Assembly (NCBI GenBank): GCA_963831645.1
Contig: CAWHQZ010000028.1
Coordinates: 627,035-691,034, forward strand
Direction of reading: 5' to 3'
DNA length: 64,000 nt
Source of the DNA: CAWHQZ01 sp963831645
GTDB lineage: Bacteria > Pseudomonadota > Alphaproteobacteria > Rhizobiales > Aestuariivirgaceae
Both the position numbers and the translations under genes were made by a program. Shown one piece after another: positions 28,924 through 39,350 of this stretch; within the stretch, counting starts at the first letter, position 1, and each line of letters begins with the position of its first letter. Under the pieces are notes generated by a model. That model was not told where the DNA came from. It ran no database searches and was given only the letters and a program-made list of their open reading frames with translations.

Positions 28924-29577
28924 ATGTCCATAACTGATCCTCTCGACTTTTCCGCGTTCGAGCAGCAGGCCCTGCAGGCGCGCCCGCCCGGTCCGATCCT
29001 GCGTTTCTTCATCGAAGCGGTGGAGAACAAGTTCAAGTCCGCGCAGGCCGGTCGGCCTATCTACGACAACGTGGAGATGATTTCGATCATCAATCCGGGT
29101 TCGAAGGACGAGTTTATCAAGAAGGTGGACGCTGCTGCTAAGCAGCGCTTCGGACCGCAATACGAGCACTGGAAGCGAACACAGGAACAACCAGCCGAAG
29201 GTACGCCGCTCGAAATGGTACCGTTCCTCAACCCGGCGCAGGTGAAGGAGCTGAAGGCGCTCAACGTCCCGACGCTCGAGCACCTCGCCAATCTGCATGA
29301 TGGCGCCATCCAGAAAATCGGCTTGGGCGGGCTGGAGCTGGTGCGCAAGGCGCAAGCCTACATCAAGGCCGCCGGCGACAACTCCGTCGTCACGAAGCTG
29401 GCGGCGGAAAACCATCGCCTGAAGGCCGAGATCGAGACGCTGAAAGCCCAGATCGCGCAGGTGAATGCCCGCTACGAAAACGTGCTCGCAGGAGCCGCAC
29501 CCGTTTCCCCGCCAGCCGATCTGGACGCGATGATCGCCGCCGCAATCGACAAACGAATGAAAGGAACCCAAGCATGA
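28924..29577 (+). CDS. Phage protein with C-terminal coiled coil
   Basis: A 217-aa protein. Residues 1-75 are a charged domain with YDNVEMISIINPGSKDEFI. Residues 90-145 are helical (FLNPAQVKELKALNVPTLEH), and residues 150-190 form a coiled coil (AAENHRLKAEIETLKAQIAQ). It lies between the capsid and adaptor genes and may act in head assembly. No enzyme motif is visible. The next start overlaps its stop by four bases. Confidence 0.65.
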   Translation: MSITDPLDFSAFEQQALQARPPGPILRFFIEAVENKFKSAQAGRPIYDNVEMISIINPGSKDEFIKKVDAAAKQRFGPQYEHWKRTQEQPAEGTPLEMVPFLNPAQVKELKALNVPTLEHLANLHDGAIQKIGLGGLELVRKAQAYIKAAGDNSVVTKLAAENHRLKAEIETLKAQIAQVNARYENVLAGAAPVSPPADLDAMIAAAIDKRMKGTQA

Positions 29578-29795
29578 CCGAACGCCAGGCAGTTTACACC
29601 ACGGGGCCACGGTTTTTTGTCTCCGAGGACGGCAACCACATCCTGTTTTCCTATCGGATAGACAGCGCCAGTGAGATCGGCCCGCGTGAGGCGACCGACG
29701 CCGACAAGCGAGGCTATCCCAAGGCCTGGGAAGCGTTCGAGGCAAGCCGGCCTGTGACCGTTAAGAAGTCAGAAGGCCGGCGGCCGACCGCATGA
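29574..29795 (+). CDS. Small hypothetical phage protein
   Basis: A 73-aa protein (VYTTGPRFFVSEDGNHILFS, YRIDSASEIGPREATDADKR) linked to both neighbours by four-base overlaps. It is charged and has no membrane segment. I do not recognise a family; its conserved place between the coiled-coil gene and the adaptor gene suggests a virion assembly role. Confidence 0.6.
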   Translation: MTERQAVYTTGPRFFVSEDGNHILFSYRIDSASEIGPREATDADKRGYPKAWEAFEASRPVTVKKSEGRRPTA

Positions 29796-30517
29796 CGATG
29801 TTGTCGATTTGCCAGGATGCGGCTGTCCATATCGGCATTCCCCAGCCCTCGGCGGTTGCCTCATCGACTGCGACCGACGCCATGCAGCTCAAGCGCCTGC
29901 TCAACGCGGGCGCCAGGCAGCTGATGAAGGATCATCACTGGTCGAAATTGCTGAAGGTCAAGACGTTCACCGGGGTCGCGGCCCAGGCGCAGACCGGCCA
30001 GCCGCCCGCGAACTTCGACCGTTTCGCCCCGGTGACGAAACTTTGGGACGTTAACAAGCGGCTGCCGCTGGCGGGAGCGATCTCCGCGGACAAGTGGTTG
30101 CTACTGCTCGCCCAAAACGTGACGGGAGCGGACAAGTACTGGACGATGATCGACGGGGTGATCAACATTACGCCGACGCCCACTACGTCGGACTCGTTCC
30201 GCTACACCTACGTGTCGCGCTACTTCGCCAGGCCGACCGGCAACAGCGACGAAACCAACGACAAGGCTGCGTTCACCATCGATACCGACGAGAGCCGCCT
30301 GTCAGAAGAATTGCTGACGCTCGACCTGGTATGGCGCTGGAAGAAGGCGAAGCAGCTCGACTATGCCGAGGATTTGGCCGACTTCGAGCGCCAGAAGGAA
30401 ATGGACATCGCCGCCGACCGGACGGCGCAGCCGATCTCTACTGCGCTCCCGTTCGAGGGTCTCACCTCCGGCTACGGGCCTGACGGCTGGTGGCCGGGGA
30501 CCATCACGCAGGTGTAA
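29792..30517 (+). CDS. Phage head-tail adaptor protein
   Basis: A 241-aa protein, mostly helical at the N-terminus (LSICQDAAVHIGIPQPSAVA, MQLKRLLNAGARQLMKDHHW) with a beta domain after residue 80 (KYWTMIDGVINITPTPTTSD, FRYTYVSRYFARPTG) and a C-terminal helix (DLVWRWKKAKQLDYAEDLAD). This is the layout of the gp4/gp11-type adaptors that attach below the portal in podoviruses. It starts in a four-base overlap and ends three bases before the nozzle gene. Confidence 0.75.
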   Translation: MTMLSICQDAAVHIGIPQPSAVASSTATDAMQLKRLLNAGARQLMKDHHWSKLLKVKTFTGVAAQAQTGQPPANFDRFAPVTKLWDVNKRLPLAGAISADKWLLLLAQNVTGADKYWTMIDGVINITPTPTTSDSFRYTYVSRYFARPTGNSDETNDKAAFTIDTDESRLSEELLTLDLVWRWKKAKQLDYAEDLADFERQKEMDIAADRTAQPISTALPFEGLTSGYGPDGWWPGTITQV

Positions 30518-30520
30518 TCC

Positions 30521-32103
30521 ATGCGCAAGGCCGTCCGCCCCAATCCTGGCCGCACGCCGCAGGGCCGCACCGTGCAGTTCCCCGCACCGGTCAAGGGCTG
30601 GATGACGCAGGAATCGCCCGTCGATGCGGAGGAGCAGTCGGCCCTCATCCTCGACAACTTCTTTCCCGAGCCGCAGGGGGTACGGGTCAGGCGCGGCTAC
30701 ACCAGCCACGCCACCGGTATGTCGGGCAATGTGGAATCGCTGCTGGTGTTCACGTCTGCCTCGGCCTCGGCGATGTTCGCGGCCAACGGCACTGCGATCT
30801 ACAACGTCACGAGTTCCGGCGCGGTAGGCGCGGCGGCAGTGTCGGGCCTGGCCGACGCCCGCCATCAGCATGTGATGTTCGCCACTTCGGGCGGGCAGTT
30901 CATGGTCATCTGCAACGGCACCGATGGGGTCAGGACCTATGACGGCTTGTCGTGGGTGGACCGCACCGCGTCGATCACCGGCACATCGGGGGCGGTGAGC
31001 ACGTTCATCAACCTCACCGCGCACAAGAAGCGGCTGTGGTTCGTGCCGTCTGCCTCTACCACCTTGTGGTATCTGCCCACGGAATTCGGTAGCGGGCGCT
31101 GCACGTCGTTCCCGCTTGGCGCGCAACTGAAGCGCGGCGGCTACATCATGGCTGTGGGCACCTGGTCGGTGGATGCCGGCGACGGCATGGACGATCTGTT
31201 CGTCGCCATCTCCTCGGAAGGAGAGATCGTCATCTACGCCGGGACCGATCCCGCTTCCGCGACGACGTGGGAGCTGGTCGGGGTCTACCGGGTGGGCAAG
31301 CCGATCGGCCGGCGCTGTCTGTTCCAGGTGGGCGCCGACCTCGCCATCCTCACCGAGGACGGGGTGATCCCGCTGTCGGTCGTGTTCCGCGGCGATGCCG
31401 ACCGCGCCGTCGCAAACAACAAGGCGCTCTCGCGCAACATCCGCGAGGCCTGGGCGGAGGCGGTACAGCGGGTCGCATCGTCGTTCGGCTGGGAGATGGT
31501 GGCCTATCCGCGCCGCAACATGGCGCTGGTCAACGTGCCGGCCGGCGGCGGCGAGCTGGTCTGGCAGTTCGCGTTCAACACCATCACCGGGGCATGGTCG
31601 CGGTTCCGGTCCCAGGAAGCCAACTGCTGGGCCTGTTCGACGACAATCTCTATTTCGGCGGCACCGACGGCAAGGTGTTCCAGGCGGACTTCGGCGCGTC
31701 CGACAACACGGCGTCGATCATCGCCACCATGCTGCCCGCCTATATGCACTTAGGCGCCAGGGGCCGGCTGAAGCACGTGAAGGGCTGCCGGCCGATCTTC
31801 TTCACCGACGTTCCGAACGTGGCGCCGGAAATCGCCATCGGGGTGGATTATGAGTATCCTACCGAGACCGACGAGGCGCAGGACGTCAGCACCGGGTTTT
31901 TCACCTGGGATTCCTCGCTCTGGGACGGGCCGGACGTCTGGTACGGCTATGTCGTGCAGCGCGCCTGGCGCGGCAACGGCAACATCGGCACGGTCGTCAG
32001 TCCGTACACGTACATCAACATCGACGAGACGGCGGCGGGCAGCGAGTTTCGATTTGTCATGACCGGCTACGACGTGCTGTTCGAAATGGGCGGCGTGGTA
32101 TGA
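30521..32103 (+). CDS. Phage tail nozzle/hub protein (frameshifted near 31625)
   Basis: About 527 aa across one frame change. It begins with a region typical of podovirus tubular proteins (FPAPVKGWMTQESPVDAEEQ, LILDNFFPEPQGVRVRRGYT) and contains propeller-like repeats (HVMFATSGGQFMVICNGTDG, VRTYDGLSWVDRT, IVIYAGTDPASATTWELVGV). After the shift come DDNLYFGGTDGKVFQADFG and DSSLWDGPDVWYGYVVQRAW. It probably forms the lower tail tube below the adaptor ring. The stop overlaps the next start. Confidence 0.8.
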
Positions 32104-32517
32104 GGATCGTCCGCGATTTCGGCGCCGCGCAGGCAGCGCTGCGGCTTGCCGAGGACGAGTTGCAGAACTCGGTTCGTGCCACCGTTCGCTGTACTGGCCA
32201 TCGAGGACAGGTTCGGACACTTGCGCGGCGCGGCGGTGCTCAACGACTTCTGTGATTGCAACATCGAGCTTACCTGCGTCGGCAAGGGTGCCTTCAGTCG
32301 TGATGTGTGCAGGGAATTGGCGCAGGTGGCGTTCAACGTAAACGGCTGCGAGCGAATAACCATTCGCACCCGCAAAGGCAATGTGAAGTTGGTGGCGATG
32401 GCGCTTCGGTGGGGGTGGATGGTCGAAGGCGTGCTGCGCCGCTGGTATGAGGACGACGACGCGGTTGTGATGGGGATGGTTCGAGAAGATTGCCGTTTTC
32501 TGCCGAAGGTGAACTGA
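32100..32517 (+). CDS. GNAT-like phage protein (frameshifted near 32165)
   Basis: About 138 aa after one extra base is removed. The second frame reads VLAIEDRFGHLRGAAVLNDF, LTCVGKGAFSRDVCRELAQV and RITIRTRKGNVKLVAMALRW, ending in a VEGVLRRWYEDDDAVV strand. This order resembles the GNAT fold of small acetyltransferase-like proteins encoded beside tail genes in many phages. A catalytic role is not certain. Confidence 0.62.
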
Positions 32518-32544
32518 TATGCACTGGCAACGAGGACAATTCGC

Positions 32545-33675
32545 ATGAAAGCTCCAAAGCAGCCATCTGTAGGTGGGACTGCGCAGGCCCAGGGTGCAGC
32601 CAACCGGGACGCCGCTATTTCGCAGCAGCTTCTGAACATGACCAACCAAGTGACGCCGTACGGCGACCTGACCTATGCACAGTCGGGAACTGGAACACAA
32701 CGGATGGAAGTCCTCGACAGCCAGGGTCGTCCCACCGGCAAATTCCAGACGATCAAGACGCCGACATTTACTGCAACCACGACGCTGAGCCCAGCACAAC
32801 AGGCCCTCCTTGATCAGGAACAGCAGTTCGACAAGCGCTTCAACGAGATCGCGCTCGATCAGACCGGCCGCATTGGCTCGCATCTTGCGCAGCCTTTCAC
32901 GCTCGACAATAACGCTATCGAGGGTCGCATCGGGGAATTGGCACGGGCACGCCTCGATCCGCTGTGGGAACAGCGCGAAGGCCAGTTCGAGCAAAAGATG
33001 GCGAACCAGGGCATATCGCCTGGCTCCCAGGCCTACATGGACGCCCGTCGGTCTTTCGATGTCGGCAGGAACAATTCCTATAACTCGCTGCTGCGCGATG
33101 CCCGCGGCCAGGCGATGAGCGAACTGCTCACAGCGCGCAACCAGCCCATAAATGAGATCACTGCGCTCATGGGCGGTGCGCAGGTGCAGCGGCCCCAGTT
33201 CGCAAGCACTCCGCAAACGGGAGTGGCCGGAGTCGACGTCGCGGGCCTGACTGGGAACAACTTTGCCAACCGCGCAGCAAGCCATCGGGCGATGCTTGGT
33301 GGTCTTTCGGAACTGGGCGCGGCTGCGCTGGGCGGCTGGGCGCTGTCCGACCGCCGCGTGAAGAAAGATGTCAAGAACATAGGCCGCCTTAATGACGGAA
33401 CGGGGCTCTACTCCTTTCGCTACCGTGACGGCGCGGGCGACGGGAGCACCAAGGTCGGCGTCATGGCCCAGGAAATCGAGGATAGGCATCCCTACGCGGT
33501 GGCCAAAACCAATCGAGGTATCAAGGCCGTGAACTATTCGGCGCTTGCCGAAGCGTTGCGGAAAGGCTCATCGCAGATAGAGCAACCCCGGCACTGGACC
33601 CAAGCTGCGGCGCGTCTTGCGCAAGCGCTCGTCACTGGCCTTCAGCGAAGCAAACAGTCTGCCTACGGATTATAG
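32545..33675 (+). CDS. Tail protein with C-terminal intramolecular chaperone (S74-like)
   Basis: A 376-aa protein. The N-terminal 230 residues are Gln/Ala-rich and helical (SPAQQALLDQEQQFDKRFNE, ANQGISPGSQAYMDARRSFD). From about residue 268 it carries the chaperone of endosialidase domain (PF13884): LSDRRVKKDVKNIGRLNDGT, LYSFRYRDG, VGVMAQEIEDRHPYAV and VNYSALAEALRKG. In this family the Ser of the SDRRxKxD motif is the self-cleavage residue that releases the chaperone after trimer folding. The gene lies just before the tail-fibre gene. Confidence 0.82.
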   Translation: MKAPKQPSVGGTAQAQGAANRDAAISQQLLNMTNQVTPYGDLTYAQSGTGTQRMEVLDSQGRPTGKFQTIKTPTFTATTTLSPAQQALLDQEQQFDKRFNEIALDQTGRIGSHLAQPFTLDNNAIEGRIGELARARLDPLWEQREGQFEQKMANQGISPGSQAYMDARRSFDVGRNNSYNSLLRDARGQAMSELLTARNQPINEITALMGGAQVQRPQFASTPQTGVAGVDVAGLTGNNFANRAASHRAMLGGLSELGAAALGGWALSDRRVKKDVKNIGRLNDGTGLYSFRYRDGAGDGSTKVGVMAQEIEDRHPYAVAKTNRGIKAVNYSALAEALRKGSSQIEQPRHWTQAAARLAQALVTGLQRSKQSAYGL

Positions 33676-33721
33676 CTCGACAGTTATATGAGAACGGTTT
33701 TTCCTTAAGGAGATTCTGCGT

Positions 33722-35062
33722 ATGCCCCGCAACGGATCCGGTGTCTATTCGCTGGTGACCACGCCTTTTGCCACCGCCGGCGCGATAGCCGTTGCCTCGA
33801 CGGTCAACGCGAACATCAATGATATCGGTGCCGAAATCACCGGCTCCCTGCCGCGCAACGGTTCGGCGGCCATGACTGCAGCACTGGCCATGGGCTCGAA
33901 CAAGATCACGGGGTTGGCCTCCGGGACGGCGGCGACCGACGCGCCGACGCTTGCACAGGCGCAAAGCTCCATCGTATCGCAGGCCGCCGCCGTCGGCGGC
34001 ACCGTCGATGCCATCACGCTGACGTTTTCGCCGGTCTACACGGCCTACACGTCGGGAATGCGCATCCGGTGGGTATCCGGCGGCGCCAACACAGTCACCA
34101 ACCCTACCGTCAATGTTGACAGCCTGGGAAGCAAGACGGTCAAAAAAGGGGCCGGTTCTGCCCTGGTGGCGGGCGACACAGGAGCATCCGGATACATCTG
34201 CGTGGCGGTGTATAACGGCACAGACTTCGTTCTGCTCAATCCTGCGGTAGTAACGGTATCCGGCATCGCGGTTTCGGCGACAACGCTGGCCGCGTCCGAA
34301 ACCTTGGCACTAACAGGCGACATCACGCCCTCGCAGATTACCGCCGACCAGGACAACTATGCGCCCGCAGGCCACGCGACTGCGGCGGTGCTGAGGCTCA
34401 GCACGGACGCGCTGAGGTATCTAACCGGATTGCAGGGGGGATCGGACGGCCGCGTGGTGGCGATCCACAATGTTGGATCACAGGTGCTCGGTCTCAAACA
34501 CGATACGACCTCCACAGCCGCGAACAGGTTCTATACCCCCGGCGGAATCGACATGTTCTTGGCCGCCAACGCTTCCTGTCTACTGCAGTACGACGCCACT
34601 GCTTCACGGTGGCTCGTGGCAGCCCAGTCTATCGGCTATGCAAATCAGACCGTCATGGAGGCGGCGTCGGCGACGGCGTCCTATGTGAACCCGGCGAACC
34701 AGCACCACCACCCTGGGCACCCGAAGTGCTGGGCCATGGTTACTGTTTCCGGTGGCACTCCGACGCTCCAGACGAGCTACAACATCACCAGCATCACCGA
34801 TACGGCGACCGGTCGTCTCACCGTGACGATTGCGACGGATTTTTCGACTGCAAACTGGGCCTGTCTGGTTACCGTTGAACGGACCTCAACGACCATATCG
34901 TCAACCGAGATGCGTCGAGCGGCGATACGAAGCTCCACATTGGCGGTGGGCTCTGTACAGCTCGAATGCGCGGATGAAGCGACTGACTCGGCTGGCGGCG
35001 GCAATAATCCGGCACTGTCAGACCCGGCTTCGTGGCACATGGTCGGCTTCGGAGATCAGTGA
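33722..35062 (+). CDS. Phage tail-fibre protein
   Basis: A 446-aa protein with GGAG upstream. The N-terminus (NGSGVYSLVTTPFATAGAIA) is the conserved virion-attachment module of podovirus fibres. The middle has repeated Ala/Thr/Gly-rich strands (TVNVDSLGSKTVKKGAG, ALTGDITPSQITADQ, HNVGSQVLGLKHDTTSTAAN). The C-terminal domain (SYNITSITDTATGRLTVTIA, HMVGFGDQ) is probably the receptor-binding tip. It shares the last base of its TGA with the next ATG. Confidence 0.78.
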   Translation: MPRNGSGVYSLVTTPFATAGAIAVASTVNANINDIGAEITGSLPRNGSAAMTAALAMGSNKITGLASGTAATDAPTLAQAQSSIVSQAAAVGGTVDAITLTFSPVYTAYTSGMRIRWVSGGANTVTNPTVNVDSLGSKTVKKGAGSALVAGDTGASGYICVAVYNGTDFVLLNPAVVTVSGIAVSATTLAASETLALTGDITPSQITADQDNYAPAGHATAAVLRLSTDALRYLTGLQGGSDGRVVAIHNVGSQVLGLKHDTTSTAANRFYTPGGIDMFLAANASCLLQYDATASRWLVAAQSIGYANQTVMEAASATASYVNPANQHHHPGHPKCWAMVTVSGGTPTLQTSYNITSITDTATGRLTVTIATDFSTANWACLVTVERTSTTISSTEMRRAAIRSSTLAVGSVQLECADEATDSAGGGNNPALSDPASWHMVGFGDQ

Positions 35063-35513
35063 TGAAATACTACGCGCTTTCCCGCCACGACGGCGGCGTC
35101 GAGATTATGCAGGTTACGGAGGGCGATGCCGCCACCTCGATCGCCAGGTGGCCGGCGGAGCGCCAGGCGGAGATCGCGCGAATCCGAAATCTCACCGATG
35201 CCGAGTTTGCAGCCATCGGCAGCATGGACCGCGCCTTCCGCGACGCGTGGCGCGATGCCGGCGGTGTCATCGACCATGACATGGACAAGGCGCGGCTAAT
35301 CCACATGTCCCGCATACGGAAAGCCCGCGACAGCAGACTTGCAGCACTTGACACGGCATGGATGCGAGCGACGGGGCAAGGGCAGGCCGCGGAAAGCCGC
35401 CGCGATAGAAGCCGAAAGGCAGAAGCTGCAGACACCTTCCGCACACGCTCGACCTCAACGCCGCCGCCACACCGGATCAGCTCAAAGCCTTGTGGCCTGA
35501 CGAACTGAAATAA
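35062..35513 (+). CDS. Tail-fibre-associated phage protein (two frameshifts)
   Basis: About 149 aa after extra bases near 35395 and 35440 are removed. The first frame gives YYALSRHDGGVEIMQVTEGD, EIARIRNLTDAEFAAIGSMD and helices with ALDTAWMRATGQGQ. The second frame gives AAIEAERQKLQ, and the third ends TLDLNAAATPDQLKALWPDE before the TAA at 35511. That last block is the usual C-terminus of this phage family, which shows that the gene is longer than either open frame. Probable fibre assembly or attachment protein. Confidence 0.65.
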
Positions 35514-35647
35514 CCGAGTGAGCCTGCATCGAGGGCGTGCTGGCGCTCGACTTTCTCGATAATGTCACACCCATGCTGGAAGGATATCTCCGACATGATG
35601 ACCGTACGTAAGCTTCGAGGCTTTTCCCCGCGCCTGCGCACTGTGGC

Positions 35648-38059
35648 GTGATTCTCGCGCGCTCCGGTAAGGCCCTTTTCGCCGTCGTGCTGCTGGTGCT
35701 TCTCGCGGCCTGCAGCTCACCGGAACAGCGCGCCCAGTCGCACTACGAGCGCGGCCTCGAGCTTCTCGAGGAGAAGAACCTCGCCAAGGCCGAGATCGAG
35801 TTCAAGAACGCCGTGCAGCTCAACAACAACCTCGCCGGCGCCTGGTTCGGCCTCGCCGAAATCGCCGAGCAGCGCCAGGACTTCCCGGCCTTCGCTGCGC
35901 TGCTGCAGAAGGTCGTCGAGCTCGACGCCAAACATGCCGACGCCCGCCTGCGCCTGGCGCGCCTCTCTCTGCTGCGCGGCGAGTTCGACAAGGCGCTGCA
36001 GCTCGTCAACGCCGCCGACGCGTTGCGGCCGGGCGACGGCGACATCCTGACCACCCGGGCGGCGACCTTGCTCAAGCTCGGTGACCGGCAGGGCGCCTTG
36101 GCCGACGCCGAGCGGGCGCTCGGCCTCGATGCCGCCGATGCCGAGGCCCTGGCGTGATCGCGGCCGATAAGTCTCGGCAGCGGCGACACCAGGGGCGCGC
36201 TCGAAGCCCTCGACCTCGGGCTCGCCAAGGACCCGTTCGACCTCGGGCTGCTGCTGTTCAAGATGAAGATCTTCGAGCAGCAGCAAAACCAAGCGGGCGT
36301 CGAAGGGATCATGCGCACCATCGTTACGGCGCATCCGAAGGAGAAGGGCTTCCGCCGGGCGCTCGCCTCCTACTACGTCCGCACCGGCCGCAAGGACGAG
36401 GCCGAACGGGAGATGCGGGCGCTGGCCGACGCATCGCCCGACGACGCAAATGCCGGGCTTGAACTCGCCGAGTTCCTGCGCGCCATCAAGGGCACGGACG
36501 CGGCCCGCCAGGAACTGGTCCGCCGGATGGAGAGTGGCGGCGAACTGCGCCGGCCGTTATCGTCTGGCACTCGCCCGCCTCGAATTCGCCGACGGCAAGT
36601 TCGATGCGGCGACAGAAATTCTGGACGGCATCATCGGCAAGGGCGAGCCGGCCGGAGACGTCAGGGATGCCAAGCTGCTCAAAGCGCAGATGCTGCTCCA
36701 GCGCAAGGACGCCGCGGGCGCCAGCCGGCTCGTAAGCGAGGTGCTGGCGGACGATGCCAAGAACATCGAGGCGCTCCATCTGCGCGCCGCCATGCGCATC
36801 GAGGAAGGCAAGCTCGACGAGGCGATCGCCGACGCGCGCCAGGTGCTCAACGAGAAACCCGATGCGGTCGCAACGCTCGAGCTGCTGGCGCTGGCGCTGG
36901 AGCGCAGCGGCTCCATCGAGCTCGCCGAGGAACGTCTTTCGGACGCGATGAAGGCCTCCAACATGCAGCCGGCGCTGGTGTTGAAGTATGCCGACTTCCT
37001 GCACCGCCGCGGCGCCTTCGACCGGGCCGACGATCTCCTGACGCGGGCCACGGCCCAGCGCCCCAACGAGACCAGCCTCCTGAGGGCGCTGGCGGCGGTG
37101 CGGCTCCGGCGACAGGACTGGGAAGGAGCGCAGGAGATCGCCGAGGCGCTGAAAAAGCTCGGCGACAAATCCGGCGTGGCCGACCAGATCCTCGGCTCCG
37201 CCCTCGCTGGGCAGAGCAAATTCGACGACAGCATCCGCAGGTTCGAGGCGGCCTACCAGGAGACCCCCGCTGCGGTCAGGCCGATGTATTCGCTGGTCAT
37301 GGCCTATCTGCGCGCCAAGAAGGTCGCGGAAGCCGAGGCGTTTCTCAATTCCGTGCTGAAGGCCAATCCCGCCAATGCCGAAGCGCTGGTGCTCCTGGGC
37401 ACCGTCCAGGCCTCGCGGAATGCCGCCGGATGAGGCCGTCGCGAGCTTTCAGAAGGCGATCGCCAGCCAGCCCAAGAACCCGAGCGGCTATCTGGCGCTG
37501 GCCCGGTTTCATCTGAGTCGAGCGCAACCTCGAGGCGGCCGAGAAGGAGCTTCGCGCCGGGCTTGCCCAGGTCCCGGGAAACTTCGGGATACGCCTGACG
37601 CTCGCCGGCATCCTCGAGCAGAAGAACGACATCGATGGGGCGATCGGCGAATACGAGGCGCTGCTCGAGGATTACCCCGACGCGCTGGTCGTCGTGAACA
37701 ACCTCGCCAGCCTGCTCTCCGATCATCGCGCCGACAAGGAAAGCCTGGAGCGCGCCCACCAGCTGGCGCTGCGGCTGAAGGACGGCCAGGCGCCGCATTT
37801 CCGGGACACGACGGGCTGGATCAGCTATCTCAGGGGCGACTACCGCCAGGCGCTGTCACAACTCGAGCAGGCGGTGGAGCAGCTGCCCTCGGTGGCGCTG
37901 GTGCGCTATCATCTGGGCCTGACCCACGCGGCGCTGGGGCAGAAGGCCGAGGCGCAGGAGCAGCTGCTGAAGGCGATCGAGCTCGCACCGGAAGGGGAGT
38001 TGCGCCGCAAGGCGCAGGAGGCGCTCGACAAGGCGAAGACAGCCGCGGCGCAGCCATAA
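35648..38059 (+). CDS. prsT: PEP-CTERM/EPS-type TPR lipoprotein, PrsT-like (five frame changes)
   Basis: About 802 aa once frame changes near 36155 (two, compensating), 36545, 37425 and 37510 are resolved. The N-terminus is a lipoprotein signal (ALFAVVLLVLLAACSSPEQ, lipobox LAAC). The rest is a string of TPRs (ERGLELLEEKNLAKAEIEFK, YRLALARLEFADGKFDAATE, YPDALVVVNNLASLLSDHRA). This matches the PEP-CTERM system TPR-repeat lipoprotein PrsT (TIGR02917), found in exopolysaccharide/exosortase loci of Gram-negative bacteria. It is convergent with the ATPase gene, two bases away. Confidence 0.78.
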
Positions 38060-38061
38060 CA

Positions 38062-38913
38062 TCAATCCTTGCGCACCAGGCGCGGCGACGGGTATTCGGT
38101 AGGGAAGAGCCCATGGCGGCGCTTGTCTTCGATCACCTTGTCGACGATCTGGGTGGTGATGGTCGTCGTCCGCTGCGAAAAGCCGTAGACCAGCGCGGTA
38201 TCGCACAGGATGTTGATGGTGCGCGGAATGCCGCGGCTCAATTGCGCGATCGCCTGGCAGGCGTTGGCGGAAAAGAGGGCCCGGCCGGCGCCGGCGACAC
38301 TGAGCCGGTGCTCGATATAGGCCTTGACTTCCTCTTCGGTGAGCGGCGGCAGATGGAAATCCGATGACACGCGCTGGGCGAACTGAAAGAGCTCGGGCCG
38401 CTTCAGGATGCCGCGCAGCTGCGGCTGTCCGACGAGGATGAGCTGCACGAGCTGGGCCTGGTCGGTGTTGATGTTCGACAGCATGCGCAGCTCCTCGAGC
38501 GCCTCCGGCGCCAGGTTCTGGGCTTCGTCGATGATCAGCACGGTGTGGCGGCCGGCGGCGAACTCGCCAATGAGAAACTCCTGCAGCTGGCGGTAGAGGC
38601 CGACATAGGAAGCGTTCTCGAAGGGCTGATTGAGAGCAAGCAGGATCCATTCCAGAAGCCGGCCGGCGCCCGGCATGACGTTGGTGACGAGGCCGACGGT
38701 GATGCGCCGGTCGAGGCCGCCGAGCAGCTGCCGCAGCAGGGTGGTCTTGCCCGAGCCGATCTCGCCGGTGACGACGGTGAAACCCGCCTGGTTCAGGATG
38801 CCGTACTCGAGCATGGCGTAGGCCATGTTGTGGGCCTCGCCCCAATAGATGAAGTAGGGATCGGGCAGGATCGAGAAGGGCTTTTCAGCGAGCCCGTAGA
38901 AGGCTTCGTACAT
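38062..38913 (-). CDS. PEP-CTERM/EPS-locus ATPase (ExeA/GspA-like)
   Basis: A 283-aa AAA protein. The N-terminus YGLAEKPFSILPDPYFIYW is characteristic; Walker A is GEIGSGKTT at residues 50-58, Walker B is HTVLIIDEAQNL, and sensor/arginine features follow (LVQLILVGQPQLRGILKR, LPPLTEEEVKAYIEHRL, RGIPRTINILCDTALVYGF). It fits the secretion ATPase of PEP-CTERM loci (TIGR03015), probably helping to energise assembly of exopolysaccharide or exported proteins. It faces the PrsT-like gene. Confidence 0.87.
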   Translation of the reverse strand: MYEAFYGLAEKPFSILPDPYFIYWGEAHNMAYAMLEYGILNQAGFTVVTGEIGSGKTTLLRQLLGGLDRRITVGLVTNVMPGAGRLLEWILLALNQPFENASYVGLYRQLQEFLIGEFAAGRHTVLIIDEAQNLAPEALEELRMLSNINTDQAQLVQLILVGQPQLRGILKRPELFQFAQRVSSDFHLPPLTEEEVKAYIEHRLSVAGAGRALFSANACQAIAQLSRGIPRTINILCDTALVYGFSQRTTTITTQIVDKVIEDKRRHGLFPTEYPSPRLVRKD

Positions 38914-39138
38914 GGGAGATCTGCTCGCTGACGGCGCTACTCCGCGTCCGCGTCATAGCCCGAACGCGCAAAATGCCCCGTGCTCGGGGGGAATGTGTGT
39001 AATCACTATTTCTAACCGAATAGCTCAGATAAGCAATCCGGCCAGGCCTCGGCCGCCGGCGCTGGACAAGGCAAATCTGCTTTCCTATAACGCGCGTCGC
39101 ATCGGCAAGGAGCGGCAACTCCCTCCGCCGCAATCGGC

Positions 39139-39214
<76 letters not shown>

Positions 39215-39350
39215 TCATTTCCACCCGCGTCCCGTCGGGCGAGAAGGCTGCGGAATTGACCCGCCTCTCATGCCCTTCGAGTCGCAATCGCTCGCGAAGC
39301 TGGGGGAGGACAGCACCTGGGCTCTCCAGCCCTCGACAAAGAGGAGCAGT

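Noticed and set aside
19683..35513. Gene transfer agent
   Set aside because: Gene order and families (adaptor, nozzle, S74-type tail protein) are podovirus-like. The Rhodobacter-type GTA set with long-tail genes is absent.
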